Below are positions 1-11,586 of a stretch of 64,000 bases of DNA, piece after piece; positions within the stretch are counted from its first letter, which is position 1; each line of letters starts with the position of its first letter. This stretch comes from Leptodontidium sp. MPI-SDFR-AT-0119. Its lineage: Eukaryota > Ascomycota > Leotiomycetes > Helotiales > Leptodontidiaceae. Where the stretch lies: contig JAHLEZ010000011.1 in the NCBI GenBank assembly GCA_020726505.1, forward strand, positions 1,860,001 to 1,924,000, written 5' to 3'. Both the position numbers and the translations under genes were made by a program. The notes beneath the pieces are model-generated. The model did not search any database. It saw nothing but the letters and a program-made list of their open reading frames with translations, and was not told the DNA's origin.

Positions 1-717
1 CGCTCAACTGCTCGCCGATCAGTACGCTGAAAATGGGTAAATTTCATGCTCCGCCTTACCAGCTGGCCATTCTCGCTGAATAGCTTGCCACAGATATGTC
101 GTGGTGGTTCCTGATCTTTTTCATGGGGATCCAGTGCCTTTCAATAGCGACATGGCTACTTTCAGCATCCCAACCTGGATGCAAGGGGCTTATGGAGCAA
201 AGAAAGTCCCTCACACTCCGCCAAATGTGGATCCCATCGTGCAGGCCGGTCTTGACACCCTCCGGCAGAAGCACAATTGCAAGGTAAAGCCTCAAAAGTC
301 AGGATGAATTATCTGAGATACTGATCGCTAGAGCAGAAGATAGCGTTGGTAGGATATTGTTTTGGTGCCAAGTATGCGGTTCGCTTCCTTGGCTCTGGTC
401 AAGTCGATGTTGGTTTCATTGGACACCCGGCAATGGTCGAGAAGAAGGAACTAGAAGGGGTCAAGCGCCCTTTGGCTCTGGCTGCGGCCGAAACGGATGA
501 CATATTTCCCGCCAATATGCGGCACGATTTCGAAGAGACTCTCAGGAAGCTGGAGGGGGTCCCTTACCAGATTAACCTCTACTCAGGTGTTACTCATGGA
601 TTCGGGGTTAGGTGTGATCCCAAGGTAAGGGCGCAGAGATTTGCGAAGGAGTCTGCCTTTTTCCAAGCCCTGCAGTGGTTCGAGGAGCATCTCCGGGATA
701 AAGTCAATAGCTCCTAG
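1..717 (+). CDS. Dienelactone hydrolase family protein (5' end outside window)
   Basis: Alpha/beta hydrolase of the dienelactone hydrolase family. Characterised members open dienelactones or similar esters during aromatic ring degradation. Three exons are visible: up to 36 (5' end cut off), 94-283 and 337-717, with 57- and 53-nt introns. The joins are in phase and rebuild a continuous protein. The family's Cys-Asp-His triad is visible: Cys in GYCFG just after the second intron, Asp in ETDDIFP, and His in GVTHGF. The VVPDLFHGDPVP segment is also typical. The gene is convergent with the intradiol dioxygenase about 500 bp away, which suggests a shared catabolic role. The true substrate cannot be told from the sequence; many fungal paralogues are uncharacterised. 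The family call is firm. Confidence 0.88.
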
Positions 718-1225
718 ATACCAATAGTCACCTACTTGCTTCCTAACATGAGAATACGTTGAGATTTAAATTCACAGAATTACTGTGCTACTGTCACAAG
801 GGTCATGGAGCGTTCACAAGTGGTATTGAAAATAATGACTGAATTTTCACGTTCGCGGTAAAAACCCTCGCTTACGAGTAAACACCACCAGTACCTTTTG
901 TCATGTAAGGTGACGCAAACTCTTGTGCGGCTCCGCGAGCTCCTAATATGACCAAGTACCACGTGTGGTGATGAATTGGTTAATCCTTGGTAAAAATGAA
1001 AATCATCGATAGACAATGACGGGATGCCGCCCTAAAACTAAATTTTCCGTTGCTAAAGTAAAGGAAAGTTACAAATTTATTTTGTGATCTCACTGATTAG
1101 AGATGTACCATTGCCTTACAACAGCTTAGGAAACGCATGTTACCAGTTACAAACTGTGGGAAATTTTATAGTAACAATATTTCATGATCCAAATACGTAG
1201 TTGAGATAGTGTGAAAACCAACTAA
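718..1225. other. Intergenic region between convergent genes
   Basis: About 500 bp between the stop of the hydrolase and the stop of the dioxygenase. It is AT-leaning 3' flanking DNA. I see no conserved reading frame, RNA gene or clear repeat in it. Confidence 0.6.
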
Positions 1226-2364
1226 TTAGTCAACCTCTGGGATTGGTAACCCTTTCCAAAATTTGTACTTGATTCCCGAAGCATCCAGTACCACTCTTGT
1301 ATTCTTGTCTCTCAGCGACCTTGACTCTTCGTCGGTCACAAGCACAAAATCGTGCTTCAAAAGTTTGCTTCCGACCTGGACATTATATGTCTGCGCCATT
1401 GCATCGTCGACTTGGAGAAGATTCACCAGAAGTGAGTTCTTGACTCCAAAGACCGCGTCAGACGATTCGAATGGATCGCCGCGAAGATATAACGCTCTGA
1501 AAATCATGTCACTTTAGCCGAAGGTCTGTTTGTCGCTGCGCAAGACAAAAGCAAAGGCACTTACGTGATCAACTGGTCATAACCTTCCTTCGCAAACATG
1601 AAGTGCATATGGCTCGGCCTATATGGGTGTCGACACAACTTCTCCAGCAATTTCCCAACAGGCCCGTCATGCGGGATCGGATAGGGAACAGGAGTGATGG
1701 CCTTGATCCAAAATACACCTGACTTATCACTCTTGACAATACCTCTACCGTCGGGCACCTTTCGGTCTTCATACTGTGTATCGTAATGACCGGTAGAGTC
1801 TGTCTCCCAGATATCAACCGCGACCCCTTCAATTGGTTGGCCATGGGTATCTTTAATAGTGCACAGCACCAGCAGAGGTTCACCTTCTGGGTCGTGCGAT
1901 AACCTTTCTCCATTCGACAGGTGCACCGCGTCATGGGTATGGAATGGCCCTAGAAGTGTGCCTTCGGTTGACAGAGGTGGTTTCGGGTGATTGATGGAAT
2001 CAACAACCAACGACAACCCAAGGATGTCGGAAAGGAGGATGAATTCCTATGAACGCGAAACTCCATTAGTTTTTATGCTAATGGGATATTAACATTCTAT
2101 CGGCCGTTGATATCATCATACCTGCCGTAACTCTGTACAGGTGTGACCTGTTTCCGTCAAGAACTGGAGGCCTGCCATCCATTCCTCCGAGGTCAATCTC
2201 GTTTCTCTCGCAAAGTCGTGAAGATGGGTTACAAGCCGCTTCATTAAGAACTTCAGGCGAGGATCTGGACACAGAGAGTTGATCGTATGAACATTTTGCG
2301 TAATGTTATCGGCCGAAAGGTCCATCATAGGTGGAATTTTGTCTCTGATCTCATAATGATCCAT
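1226..2364 (-). CDS. Intradiol ring-cleavage dioxygenase (catechol/hydroxyquinol 1,2-dioxygenase type)
   Basis: Non-heme Fe(III) dioxygenase that would cleave catechol or hydroxyquinol between the two hydroxyls to a muconate or maleylacetate precursor. Exons on the minus strand are 2364-2122, 2046-1565 and 1496-1226, giving 331 aa. An N-terminal dioxygenase helical domain (residues 1-90) precedes the catalytic beta domain. The four iron ligands of the family are visible with normal spacing: Tyr169 (TGHYDT), Tyr203 (PYPIP), His227 and His229 (RPSHMHF). Length and domain order are usual for cytosolic fungal enzymes. The gene is divergent from the NmrA-like gene across an 813-bp promoter region and convergent with the dienelactone hydrolase. 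Catechol versus hydroxyquinol preference cannot be assigned by eye. Confidence 0.93.
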
Positions 2365-2570
2365 CGTTGCGAAGTGTATTAAAGAAAAGATAAGTAGCCT
2401 GACAACAACTAGACAGGGCGAGGGAATTCAATGAGTTCAGGTAGAGGTTCGGTCGGGTATGTAGGTTGAAATTCCTACCAAAGCTGTATCGTTGCTTTCG
2501 GTCCCGTGGTGCAGGTTGTGAGTGAGTCTTTGAAGGGTTAGGTTACCATGACAGCTATGAAGACACACCG

Positions 2571-2596
2571 TCTTGATCAGTCTCGATCAGTCTTGA
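2571..2596. promoter_or_regulatory. Short tandem repeat in a divergent promoter
   Basis: Two and a half copies of a 10-bp unit, TCT(T/C)GATCAG, lie about 200 bp upstream of the dioxygenase start in the 813-bp region shared with the NmrA-like gene. Each copy holds the palindrome GATC. Direct repeats in a bidirectional fungal promoter can be transcription-factor sites. The link to the nearby zinc-finger regulator is only inference. Confidence 0.35.
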
Positions 2597-3177
2597 ATAA
2601 ACCCTAAAGGCTTGCGAATCAGGACTTGTGCAGAAATAGTAGAGTATTCTACCTGGCGCGCAGCTCAGGACTTTGTTGTCTCGACTTGACATACATAATT
2701 GTGTGCCGAAAACGGCCTTGAACCGGTCACTCCCAACTGCAAATGCCAACCAGGGGAAGGCTTCACAGTGCTAGCCCATCCACCTCCCATGCGGGTTGAG
2801 CTCTTGCCCGCAAGAAATATGTGGGGTAAAGTCAATAGGCTAAATTACTTGGGTACGTTAAGTTGTCCAGAGTGGGGTATGGTCCTCTTGAGCTCTCATT
2901 ACCTGGGTATGGTAGGTATCTCGGCCACTTCGGGGCTACGAAGCTGCTATGTCCGAGCACTGATGATATCCATTCCATGTGAAAGGGGGGCCGCTGGGAG
3001 ATGTACTGTACTGTACGGTATGTAATGCAGGAACGAGCTTGAACTCTCTTATTACTCCAACGGTCGATTCAATCCAACGATCTGATCTTAGGTTCTTAGT
3101 CACTCCCCCTCCTCGGCCATACCACCAAGCAAAACAAAACAAAGCAAAACGCAACACAAAAACATCCGTCAACCACG

Positions 3178-4113
3178 ATGTCCGAACTCATCGTTCTCAC
3201 CTGTGCCTCTGGTAAACAATGCAGCCAAATCATCCCTTTCCTGTATCCTCAGTCGTCACTTTTCAAGCTGCGACTCGTGGTCCACTCACCATCCTCGCTC
3301 GCACGCTTGCAAGAACAGTACCCTGATGCAGAAGTCCTCCAAGCAAATCTGGGCGACCCTCACGATTGTGCAAAGATCACAAACGGCGCCAGTGTGGTGT
3401 ACTACGTCAGTCCTACCTTCCAGCCCCTCGAGACACAGTTCGGGATTAATGTCATCGACGCGGCGGTGAAAGAGTCAACAAAGCCAGGCTCGAAATTCGT
3501 CCACTTCATCTTCAGCTCCGTCATCCACACCCATATCCGGAAGATGCTGAACCACGATCGCAAACGGTATATCGAAGAGTACCTGTGCGAGTCTCCTCTC
3601 TCTTGGACTGTCATGCAACCCAGTCATTTCATGGACAACACGATTGGCCGGCTTTTGAAGCTCAAGGATTCACCGGAGCCAGAGCCGATCTTCGTGGCCC
3701 CTCAGAACCCTGATATTGCCTTCTCCTTCTCCTGCGTGCGCGACTTCGCCGAGGCTTCGGCATTGGTGATTCAAGAACGGTCCAAGCACTTCTATGCAAC
3801 ATACCAGCTAGTGAGCACATGGCCCATCAAATACTCAGACTACATCAAGGCCGTGGGAGATGCCATCGGAAAGTCTATCAAGATCAAATGGGCGCCGTAC
3901 GAAGAAACGGTAGATATGTATGCGAAAGTCATCTTTGGCGATGCCAATGTGGATCTCCCACTGAAAGAGGGGCCGGCGCGAATGCTATTGTACTACAATG
4001 GGAGAGGCCTTCTTGGAAACCCACGTACAACAGAGTGGTTGCTGAACAGGCCAAGTACGTCTCCAGCAGATTTGGCAAGAATACTGCTTGGTGCTGGGGA
4101 AAAACAGGCGTAG
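3178..4113 (+). CDS. NmrA-like NAD(P)-binding Rossmann protein
   Basis: Single-exon gene of 311 aa with the layout of NmrA-like atypical short-chain dehydrogenases. It has an N-terminal beta strand and nucleotide loop (IVLTCASGKQ), an acidic stretch after the second strand (LGDPHD), a YYVSP strand, and the family's later PSHFMDN region. Members either reduce small molecules such as phenols and isoflavones or act as redox sensors that bind transcription factors. Odd point: the dinucleotide-binding loop is degenerate, with cysteines where TGATGxQG would have glycines, so cofactor binding may be altered. It sits between the dioxygenase (divergent) and the zinc-finger regulator (convergent). The ATG lies in a good CACG-ATG context after an A/C-rich leader. 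Confidence 0.8.
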   Translation: MSELIVLTCASGKQCSQIIPFLYPQSSLFKLRLVVHSPSSLARLQEQYPDAEVLQANLGDPHDCAKITNGASVVYYVSPTFQPLETQFGINVIDAAVKESTKPGSKFVHFIFSSVIHTHIRKMLNHDRKRYIEEYLCESPLSWTVMQPSHFMDNTIGRLLKLKDSPEPEPIFVAPQNPDIAFSFSCVRDFAEASALVIQERSKHFYATYQLVSTWPIKYSDYIKAVGDAIGKSIKIKWAPYEETVDMYAKVIFGDANVDLPLKEGPARMLLYYNGRGLLGNPRTTEWLLNRPSTSPADLARILLGAGEKQA

Positions 4114-4529
4114 TGAGGTTTTGAGCAAAGTCAGAGCGAGAGCAAGTGCAGCATAGGAGAACAAACATGTGCTCGGCACACGCCAGGGTAGGAATGACGG
4201 AGTATCTGTTCGCCGTTCTTTATTCGGTCGAGGAAATACTCAACTAGGCGATGTCTATTTGTCTATAAATAACGATCCCTTGAATGACCATAAACTATCT
4301 GACCAACCACATTGAGGATCGTAGCACGGCTTTAATGAGACGCCCAGTTCAGTCTATTGCGTTACCAGGTCAAATTGGATACAAATTTGAAGAGCAAGGG
4401 GGCCGAAGTCAGATCCATACCTTCTGCAAGATACGACGGCTTTGTCTCAGAATGGCATTGAGTCTGGAACCTTTGTAAAACGGGTGGAACAATAATAACA
4501 GACAAGTTGTTCTGCAGCTAACCACTTCA
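4114..4529. other. Intergenic region between convergent genes
   Basis: 3' flanks of the NmrA-like gene and the C2H2 regulator, about 416 bp. Nothing recognisable is present. Confidence 0.55.
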
Positions 4530-7049
4530 TCATGACAAACTGTCCGCAAATTTCTTCAGCGCGGCTGTGAGAATCGATTGGAGCCCCCATACAGCACAGC
4601 AATCAAATATCAAAGCCCAGGCGTAGACTAACTGCGTCGAGTAAGGCTTGTACGCGTTTACCTGGTCTAGCTCGATTTCCCCGAGTGTTTCTTTCACAAG
4701 TTTGACGCACTCGTCTTCGTCGGTCGTCCACTCAGCCTCAGGCCGAGTTGAAATCTCTTTCATCCAAGCATTCGCGAACAAACCTGCACATACTGGTCAG
4801 CATGAGCGCAAGAAGCGGCCATAGGAGCTTACAGCATTCGATCGAAACAAGGTGGAGCTGGAAGTTATGGTGTGATCCTATGCACCCGCCTTTAAGAGCC
4901 ATCCCCATCCTAATGCGTGTCCGTAGTGCGTTGATGGCATGCGAAATAGTCTTCAAGCTTGAATTGGAATGGTCAATCGTGATAGTGAGCTCTTTCATGC
5001 TCTTTACAATCTTCTCCACGTCATGAGAGACTATCGCTGACCGAACAGCCGAGAAATCGGTGTACAGTTGCATGTGCACAAGTCGAAGCAGTGCAGCTGC
5101 ATTTGATGAGACGGCTCCATGCGGGCTGCTAGGCGACGAGGAAGATTCCGAGTTTTCTTCCCAGCAGACTTGCCATCTCTGAACAGCAATATGAGATATC
5201 GACATATGGTTTGTTATATCGTTGACCATCCACATATCCTGTTTGAACCTCCACATCCGCTGCAAGAGGGCATGCAGAATGACATATGCCCCGAAACTGC
5301 TGGTTTTGACTGCTCGTAGCGGTGCTGAAGGGGACAGGAGACAGTTCAGAGCCTCTGAAAAACGAATTGGAGGATGAGAAATACGCGTTCTGCCTTCGAA
5401 CCACGACTCGGGCGTGGTACATAACCATTGAGACTCACTGCAAGGAAGGAAGGCACAGCCCATTTCCCAGTCCAGAAGCGGTGGTGCAACATTAAAGCAG
5501 ACAGTCAGGTTGTTCAAAAAGCAGAAAACAGCGCATTTGGTCCTGTGATTGGGTTACTTGGCAACTCTCCAGAGGCCACTGACGGCCGAGCACGGGGTGT
5601 CTCAACATACCTCACGGTTGTCTCGTACTCGATCCATCTCTCCCATGTCATGAACAATTCCGCATCATCTTCTGGGATAATGACCTCAGGCGTCTGTTTG
5701 CAACGGACGATCTGGATATTTGAATGTCTTTATCAGGTACATGCGGCTTTTATCAATCCTAGGTGAGGCTTACATTTGCCAAAAGGGGGGCCCACAACAG
5801 AGCTTCATTGAATGTGCCAAGTTTACCGCTGCTTACGCCGCAAGCCATCAAGATTAAAATCGACTGTACCAGCCATACAGGTTGCTCAGTCGTCCAGGCG
5901 TAACTTGACTCGAGCTGCCATCAGTTAAGACCGTAGACCGATAGAAAAAGAGGTGGAGTCGCTTTACTTGTTTGGTGACCGAGCGCCGCGCTGCTTGATA
6001 TAAATCCTGAGCGGCCTTGTGTTCTTTATTGAAACTAGCGCTCAAGGCGGCCATAGACTGCAGGAGACAAGGAGAAGCCATCTCTGCTCTCCATGTTGGA
6101 ATGTGAATGAATGGAAGGTATAGAGGGAAGATTTCGAAGAAAGTTGTGAGTAGCCTTTCAAAAGCCAAGCGTGAAGGGAAGACAGAGATACTCAACTCTT
6201 GACCCTACATTATATCCTGTCAACCTCTAGAAAGCTTGCGACCCCGAAGACTCAACTAAATAACTGACCTGAGTAATGACATCGTCTGCTTCCTTCATTA
6301 TCTGGTTTCTTTTGGCCGCGGAAATTCCGGTTGACCCCCGCCAAGATTGATGGCTGTTCAATTCGGTCGAGAGACTTGAAGTTGAGGAAGTTGCCAGAGG
6401 TGAGCTTGGAAAGGGTACATCCAAATTGAGATACTCGCTTGATCCTCCACCAAAGTTGTTTAACTGGAATTCGTTTGATGAGACGGCTCCATAATCAAGG
6501 TCGGCCAGGAAGGCGCCGATCGTATCGTTCAGGTCAAGACCTGGTTGGATAGTACTTGGAAGCATGAAGTTGTCGTTTTGGTAGCTTTCCGATCCTAGTG
6601 GCCTAGCGGGCATCAATGATGACTGCGTAGTTATATTTTCTGGCTGCTGCTGCAGTGGTGATTGTCTCTGCTCCATAGTAGCCTTGCCTTGTTCAGCGTT
6701 GTCATAAGCGTACAAGAAATGCTAGTACTCACAGCATTTTCGAGTATGCCAGGGTGGTAGCGTAAAGTATGGCGCTTGATTACGTCTTTGCGCGTGAAGG
6801 TGCTATCGCAATAGCTGCATTTGAAGGGTTTCTCGTTTCGATCTGACGGAGGCCTGTCAATTGTCGGAAGCACATGGGCTGGCTGTAGGGGAATTGGGGA
6901 TTCTTCTAGCATCTATCTTACTTACGTGAACGCTGATGCCTTGTGAGGTGCTCGGCGCGTGCAAAGGACCGGCCACAGCTTGTGCATCTTAAGGTCCTTT
7001 TTTCAGAGGCGAGACCCATGTTGGGCACAGGAAGCGGAGTCTCCGTCAT
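4530..7049 (-). CDS. C2H2 zinc-finger transcription factor with fungal-specific TF domain
   Basis: Nuclear DNA-binding regulator of about 696 aa. I read eight exons on the minus strand: 7049-6926, 6842-6733, 6682-6269, 6204-5968, 5914-5774, 5711-5611, 5542-4833 and 4783-4530; all junction phases agree. Two tandem C2H2 fingers span residues about 22-72 (CTSCGRSF..HLTRHQRSH and CSYCDSTF..IKRHTLRYH). A Ser/Gln-rich linker follows, then the fungal_trans region with SYAWTTEQPVWLVQS and LLWAPLLAN, and further on ETTVRTK and LPCSESQW. This two-finger plus fungal_trans class includes regulators of carbon use and secondary metabolism. Its position beside ring-cleavage genes suggests, but does not show, that it controls them. 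The call is firm; the target genes are inferred. Confidence 0.9.
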
Positions 7050-9166
7050 CCAAGGGATAGTTTATGACGGTCTCAAATCCAATCCACTCCAATCCAAGCC
7101 AGTCAGTGCAATATAATCCGCAAAATGTAAGAGGAGGATAAGTAGCTTAGCTCAGGAGTGGTGTGGTGGAAGGAAAGTGCAAGTGAGGATCTAGGTAAGA
7201 AAGTTAAAGAGCCGAGCTGAGCACGTTGCTTCCCAAGGATTCGTCAGTGCTTTGCTTTACTTTACTGTACCCCGCTTCTCGGATTCTAAAGCCGCTGCCG
7301 ACTTGGACTTGGCGATGGGCCAGGACTTTTTTAACTAGACGACCCCAGAAGCAGTAGGTAGATGTAATTATCCGCACACCAAAACAAACACCTTTCTACC
7401 TGAGTTTATATTAGCGCAACTTCAAGACGCTTCCGATAAAAGTCTTATTATTATTAAAGAGCTTCGGTTAAGTATCCCGCCCTTTTTGAAGGTTTAAATA
7501 AAAGAAAAGGTTCGTAGGTTTGTATTGAAAAGGGGGCTCCAGCTGGGTTTCTGCGTTCTCGCTTGTTTGGTGTGGGATAATTGCGCACGCCGGAAGCTTA
7601 GCTAGTTCCATCCCATACCCTAAAACCTACAGACTACAGAGCAAGCAAAAAGGGAAAGGGATGTACAATACATACCTGGGCAGTTCGCTTCGCCTGACTC
7701 GAGGAGAGGAGGTATGGAATGCACGCAACACACAGCATACATAGTCCTGAGATGAGTGGGTAATAGACCAACCAGGCAACCCCGCACCCTTTCAAGGATG
7801 GAAGGGGTTCAGATCACGCGCGTTACGCCCTACTGTACTATTTTTTTTTTTTTTAGAAAGCCGCCTCGTCTTGTCGGGGTTGTGCAAAGCTTTATGATAG
7901 ATAGATGCTGTACCAATTACCTCTGGGGCAGGACAGGAGTCTAGTATTTATTTCAAAAGCATGACTATTTGGCAATGAGGCGCCCCGCCCCTAGAATCCA
8001 GCCAAAAACTCAGGACGGAATAGGACTTTGAAGAATAGCACTAGAAATTCTCCTTCGAGCCTCAATGTATTTATCAGGAAGGTAAAGGCCTGAATGAAGC
8101 CCTGGGTCAAAGAGTGCTGTCGGACATACATGGCAGAGCTACCTGCATTGGCTTCCAGCTGTACTGGTGGGCTTCCTTCCCACTAACGGTGGGGTCAGCA
8201 AATGACACATGGACGGATGCGCGAGGGGTGTCGTGCTTCCCTCCAGCCACTCTAAACTCTGTGACGGGTTTCCTCCGTCACATACCGTGAAGACATATGA
8301 AAGTCAAAAGGAGTCTCTTGGAATCTAAAGCCACAGAAAGAGAGGAGAGAGAAGCTCTGCAAATACATGATGTTGGGGAAGCTTTAGCTTACGGATCCAC
8401 CAAACTGTGCACGTGACGAAAAGAAAGGGGTAAACCATAGGGAGCGTCACTCTCCTCGAGGTTAGTCGGTGGAAGTTGAGTGTTGGCCTAGCCAGGACGA
8501 CCCCGAAAGTTCCTCTCCTCAGCATTGATACTTTCCTTAATTCAGTACTACGTTAAGCACTTATATGCCTCATATCAGGACCAAGACACAAAGTGCCTCA
8601 ACTGAAGGGGGCCATAACCCCCTCCCTCAGTCTCAATATCAGCACATGACCATCGAAGGTCAACTGCCCAAGTCCTTGAATCTATATCAGTACCGAAAGC
8701 CACAAGCCCGGAAGTGGAGTTGGGGTTTGAGGATGAATCAAGGTCCGGGAATTAATAAGGTGGATGTGAGGACGAACATGGTGATGACGGGAAGATATTC
8801 TCGGAACAAGAGCCCACTACCCACGAGATCCGACCAGACATTCTACCTACTCACCATATTCTCTGTCAATACCACACTAACAATCTCTCCAACAAAGTCA
8901 TTTTGACAGTCACCAAGAACGAATTACCGAGCAATCACTCCATATAAACACGTAGTGCCTGAAACAAATGTAATAGCTTATATATACTCAAAGAAGCGCA
9001 AAATATCAACCAGAAAAGGCCTACCGTAAAAAGAAATGAGCAATAATATTCGCTCAGACGCGGGATAAAAAACCTACCTGATCTGCACCCAGACCCTCAT
9101 GTAAATAGCAAAGAGGCTCCGGTTCAGGTTTCGAACGTCCTGTTTATCCCATTACTGCAGTGCAGC
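7050..9166. other. Gene-poor region, 2.1 kb
   Basis: Upstream DNA of the C2H2 regulator followed by low-complexity sequence, including a T15-like run near 7842. A short stretch around 7430-7530 resembles a decayed open frame with several stops, but I cannot name it. No gene is supported. Confidence 0.5.
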
Positions 9167-9778
9167 CTACGAGACCGGCACTATAATAGCACTCTCTCTG
9201 CACGTATAACTCTTCGCGATATCGTTCATATTGGAGGTTCTCAGATCTGGCGAGTCGCGGGAATTGAAGACTTCTGTTCTGCCGGTGGGACCGCAGAAGA
9301 GATCTCTGTAAGCCATATATGGGTTAGTGGTGTTCAAATCTATTATTCTTTTTGGTTGTGTTTAGATGGAAATGGAAATGGAACTTACTCAAAGATCGTA
9401 CACTCGTGAGCCTGCCCGATACTCGTCTTAAGGGAGGTGATCTGGTTGCGCCATGATTCGTCGAAGTTATCTGGGGATGAATGCGTTAGTAGGAGTAAGA
9501 GTAAGAGTATATATTTTCCACATGAGAACGGAATGTCCCTGGAGTAAGTATTACGTGCAGCATTTATGGCTCTCAGCAGCCCAATACAAGCATCTGCCTG
9601 TGAATTTCAAGTCGAAACAGGTGAACAGCTGAAAGGACGAGGCTTGGATGTCGCGTTCAGTGAGCGCGGTGGTATCGTTGAATGCAACGGAAGCTGGAGA
9701 TGCGGTGCCTATCGCTAGGGATGCGGTGGAGGTAGAGGCTACGAGGAAAGCGGAGAGGGCGAGGAGGGTGGATTTCAT
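9167..9778 (-). CDS. Small cysteine-containing secreted protein, first splice junction out of phase
   Basis: Begins with a clear signal peptide (MKSTLLALSAFLVASTSTAS), so the product should be secreted. I see three coding segments: 9778 to about 9554, 9470-9389 and 9305-9167, together about 148 aa. Cysteines lie in FTCFD, GRCLY, HKCC, HECT, LFCG and YTCR, a spacing reminiscent of small fungal crystallin-like secreted proteins, but I cannot name a family. The second junction is clean. The first is not: with the only GT donor (GTAATA) and the CCCCAG acceptor, the frame hits a stop at once. One surplus base before the donor would explain it, giving CCNNFDES. Either the allele is broken, the donor is non-canonical, or the assembly has an indel. 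Confidence 0.6.
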
Positions 9779-10951
9779 GTTGATGGTTTGGATAGGATGG
9801 ATAGGATGTGGTTGGTTGGTTGGTTTTATGTGTATTGTTTGTGTTTTTGTGTATGAATGATGTTGGCTCGATTTTTGAGTAGATGGTTCACTAGATGAAT
9901 GGGAGTTTCTGTGACTTATAACTTTCATCCCAAGGGGACTGAGGTCAATTCAAAGTGAGATATAGATAGCTTCAAAAGCCGATATTCTTTGTACTGCAAT
10001 GCTCAACCGGCCTTCAACTCCTCGAAATAGAAATGAGAGTAATTTTTTGGTACCCTTTCTGTCGAGAACAAGGATTCTAAGTAACTGCAAGAAAAATAAG
10101 AATCTTGCCCTTGTTTGTTGCTTCAAGTATCGAACAAAGCAGGCTGGCATCTGTTGTCTTATACGTCATTTGCAATAATGGACAAAGGCCTTCTTTCAAG
10201 TTATTTATTTCTGGGTCTCGATAGTAATATCGCGTCAGGAAGTACAAGACTAGATAATTATCTATTATGATGCGACCAACCTTACCGTCAAGCAAATTAA
10301 GAAATGAGCATCGGTTGACATTCGCTTCAATTTCGTACGCAACGCAGGGTCCGTCATCCCTAAAAGGCTAACTAACATGACTTGTCTAAAAGATACGTGC
10401 GGAGAAATACGCTCAAGGCAGTCTTGCGAGTTGTCATGTTCCAACTTATGCTCTCTGGTGTTTGTGGTCTAGTTGAGAAGTTGAGCACACGGGGGGAAGT
10501 TCGCTAATATAGGGGCTCGGCTACAGGCTTCACCAGGCCTGCCTGGCTAGGTAGGTTCTTGGTGGATGGAGGGCAGCATGGCCAAACCAATATTATTATT
10601 TTTAAACATACTTAGCTAGCTAGATATTCTCGGACCCATTCATTCATGTCCCCAACTTCAAGCCCGGCTAAGATTCAATTAAAAATAAATTTAAATAAAT
10701 TTACATCAAGAATATTTGGGCTGGGGAGAGAAATATTAAAGACGACCTCTTCGTTAAGCTCGGATTTAACTCGGTCATCTCGCCACATTCGAGATGAAAA
10801 AGTAAATTGAAAGATAAAAGAAGTAACGAAACAGAAGTGAAAATATCTTCCCTCCCTCCTTCTTCCTGTTTCCCTTCTCATGATTTCCCAAACTCTTACT
10901 CACTTAATCAATATCATTCAAGTGAGAAAAAGGGTGTGAGGGTTAGAAGGC
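9779..10951. other. Intergenic region, no gene seen
   Basis: Promoter side of the small secreted protein and AT-rich spacer. It contains pyrimidine-rich and A/T-rich patches but no supported gene. Confidence 0.5.
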
Positions 10952-10964
10952 AAAAAAAAAAAAA
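10952..10964 (-). terminator. Pol III terminator of the tRNA
   Basis: A run of 13 A on the + strand is a T13 run on the minus strand, about 48 nt downstream of the tRNA 3' end. Long T runs terminate RNA polymerase III. Nothing else nearby needs such a signal. Confidence 0.65.
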
Positions 10965-11011
10965 CACAAAAGATTTGTTCGATTGATCCCGGTGGTCCGG
11001 GATCCGCAGAT

Positions 11012-11103
11012 TGCGGCTTCTGTGGATCGAACACAGTGCCTCCAGATTTCAATGATCTGAAGTGGACTTCAGTCTGGCGCTCTCCCAAGTGAGCTAAAGC
11101 CGC
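11012..11103 (-). tRNA. tRNA-Phe (GAA) with intron
   Basis: On the minus strand the seven-base acceptor stem GCGGCTT pairs with AAGCCGC, followed by discriminator A at 11012. The A box (TTAGCTCACTTGGGAGAG) and B box (GTTCGATCC) are canonical. The anticodon stem CCAGA/TCTGG encloses a loop with anticodon GAA. A 19-nt intron begins one base after the anticodon, the standard eukaryotic nuclear position. Length is 92 nt with the intron; CCA is not encoded. All stems close without mismatch as far as I can see. Confidence 0.93.
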
Positions 11104-11586
11104 TTGGTTGATGATGAAAAGTCCTTATCTCATTACTCGTAGGGCATAGGAAAATGGTGCCCTAGATCTTTGAGGATTGGGTCGGTTAGTGATGTGCCCC
11201 ACAAGTCTACCTGTTGTGTTGCTAAGCCCCAAGCAAGCTAGCAGGAACGTAGCTTTCATCTCTCGACAACTAAACATGCAGCTTCACGAGACTTGGGTGA
11301 GAGAAAAGAGTTCTCATGACGATCGAAATCTTTGCAATTTCGCCCGTGGCTATTCCTTCTCCTATCCTATATGTGAAACCCGCCAGTCATAAGTCATTAT
11401 CATCATCAAGGTGGCAAGAAAGCCCCAAGAAAAGACCGCCTTGCCAACCGACAACTCCCTACATCTCATAACACCACCTATCCAACGACGCAATCAACAA
11501 GGTAAATTTAAAAACCGCGAGAAGGCTTCTCTAAGAAATCTAGTTGGCTGTTTACCCAGCTTCGGACGCTCCCAGAGTGCCGCAAA
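11104..11586. other. Intergenic region upstream of the tRNA
   Basis: About 480 bp between the tRNA and the decayed coiled-coil gene. No gene or repeat is recognised. Confidence 0.45.

Noticed and set aside
7430..7530. Possible transposon-like reading (SLIIIKELRLSIPPF)
   Set aside because: Too short and interrupted by stops; no inverted repeats or second copy seen.
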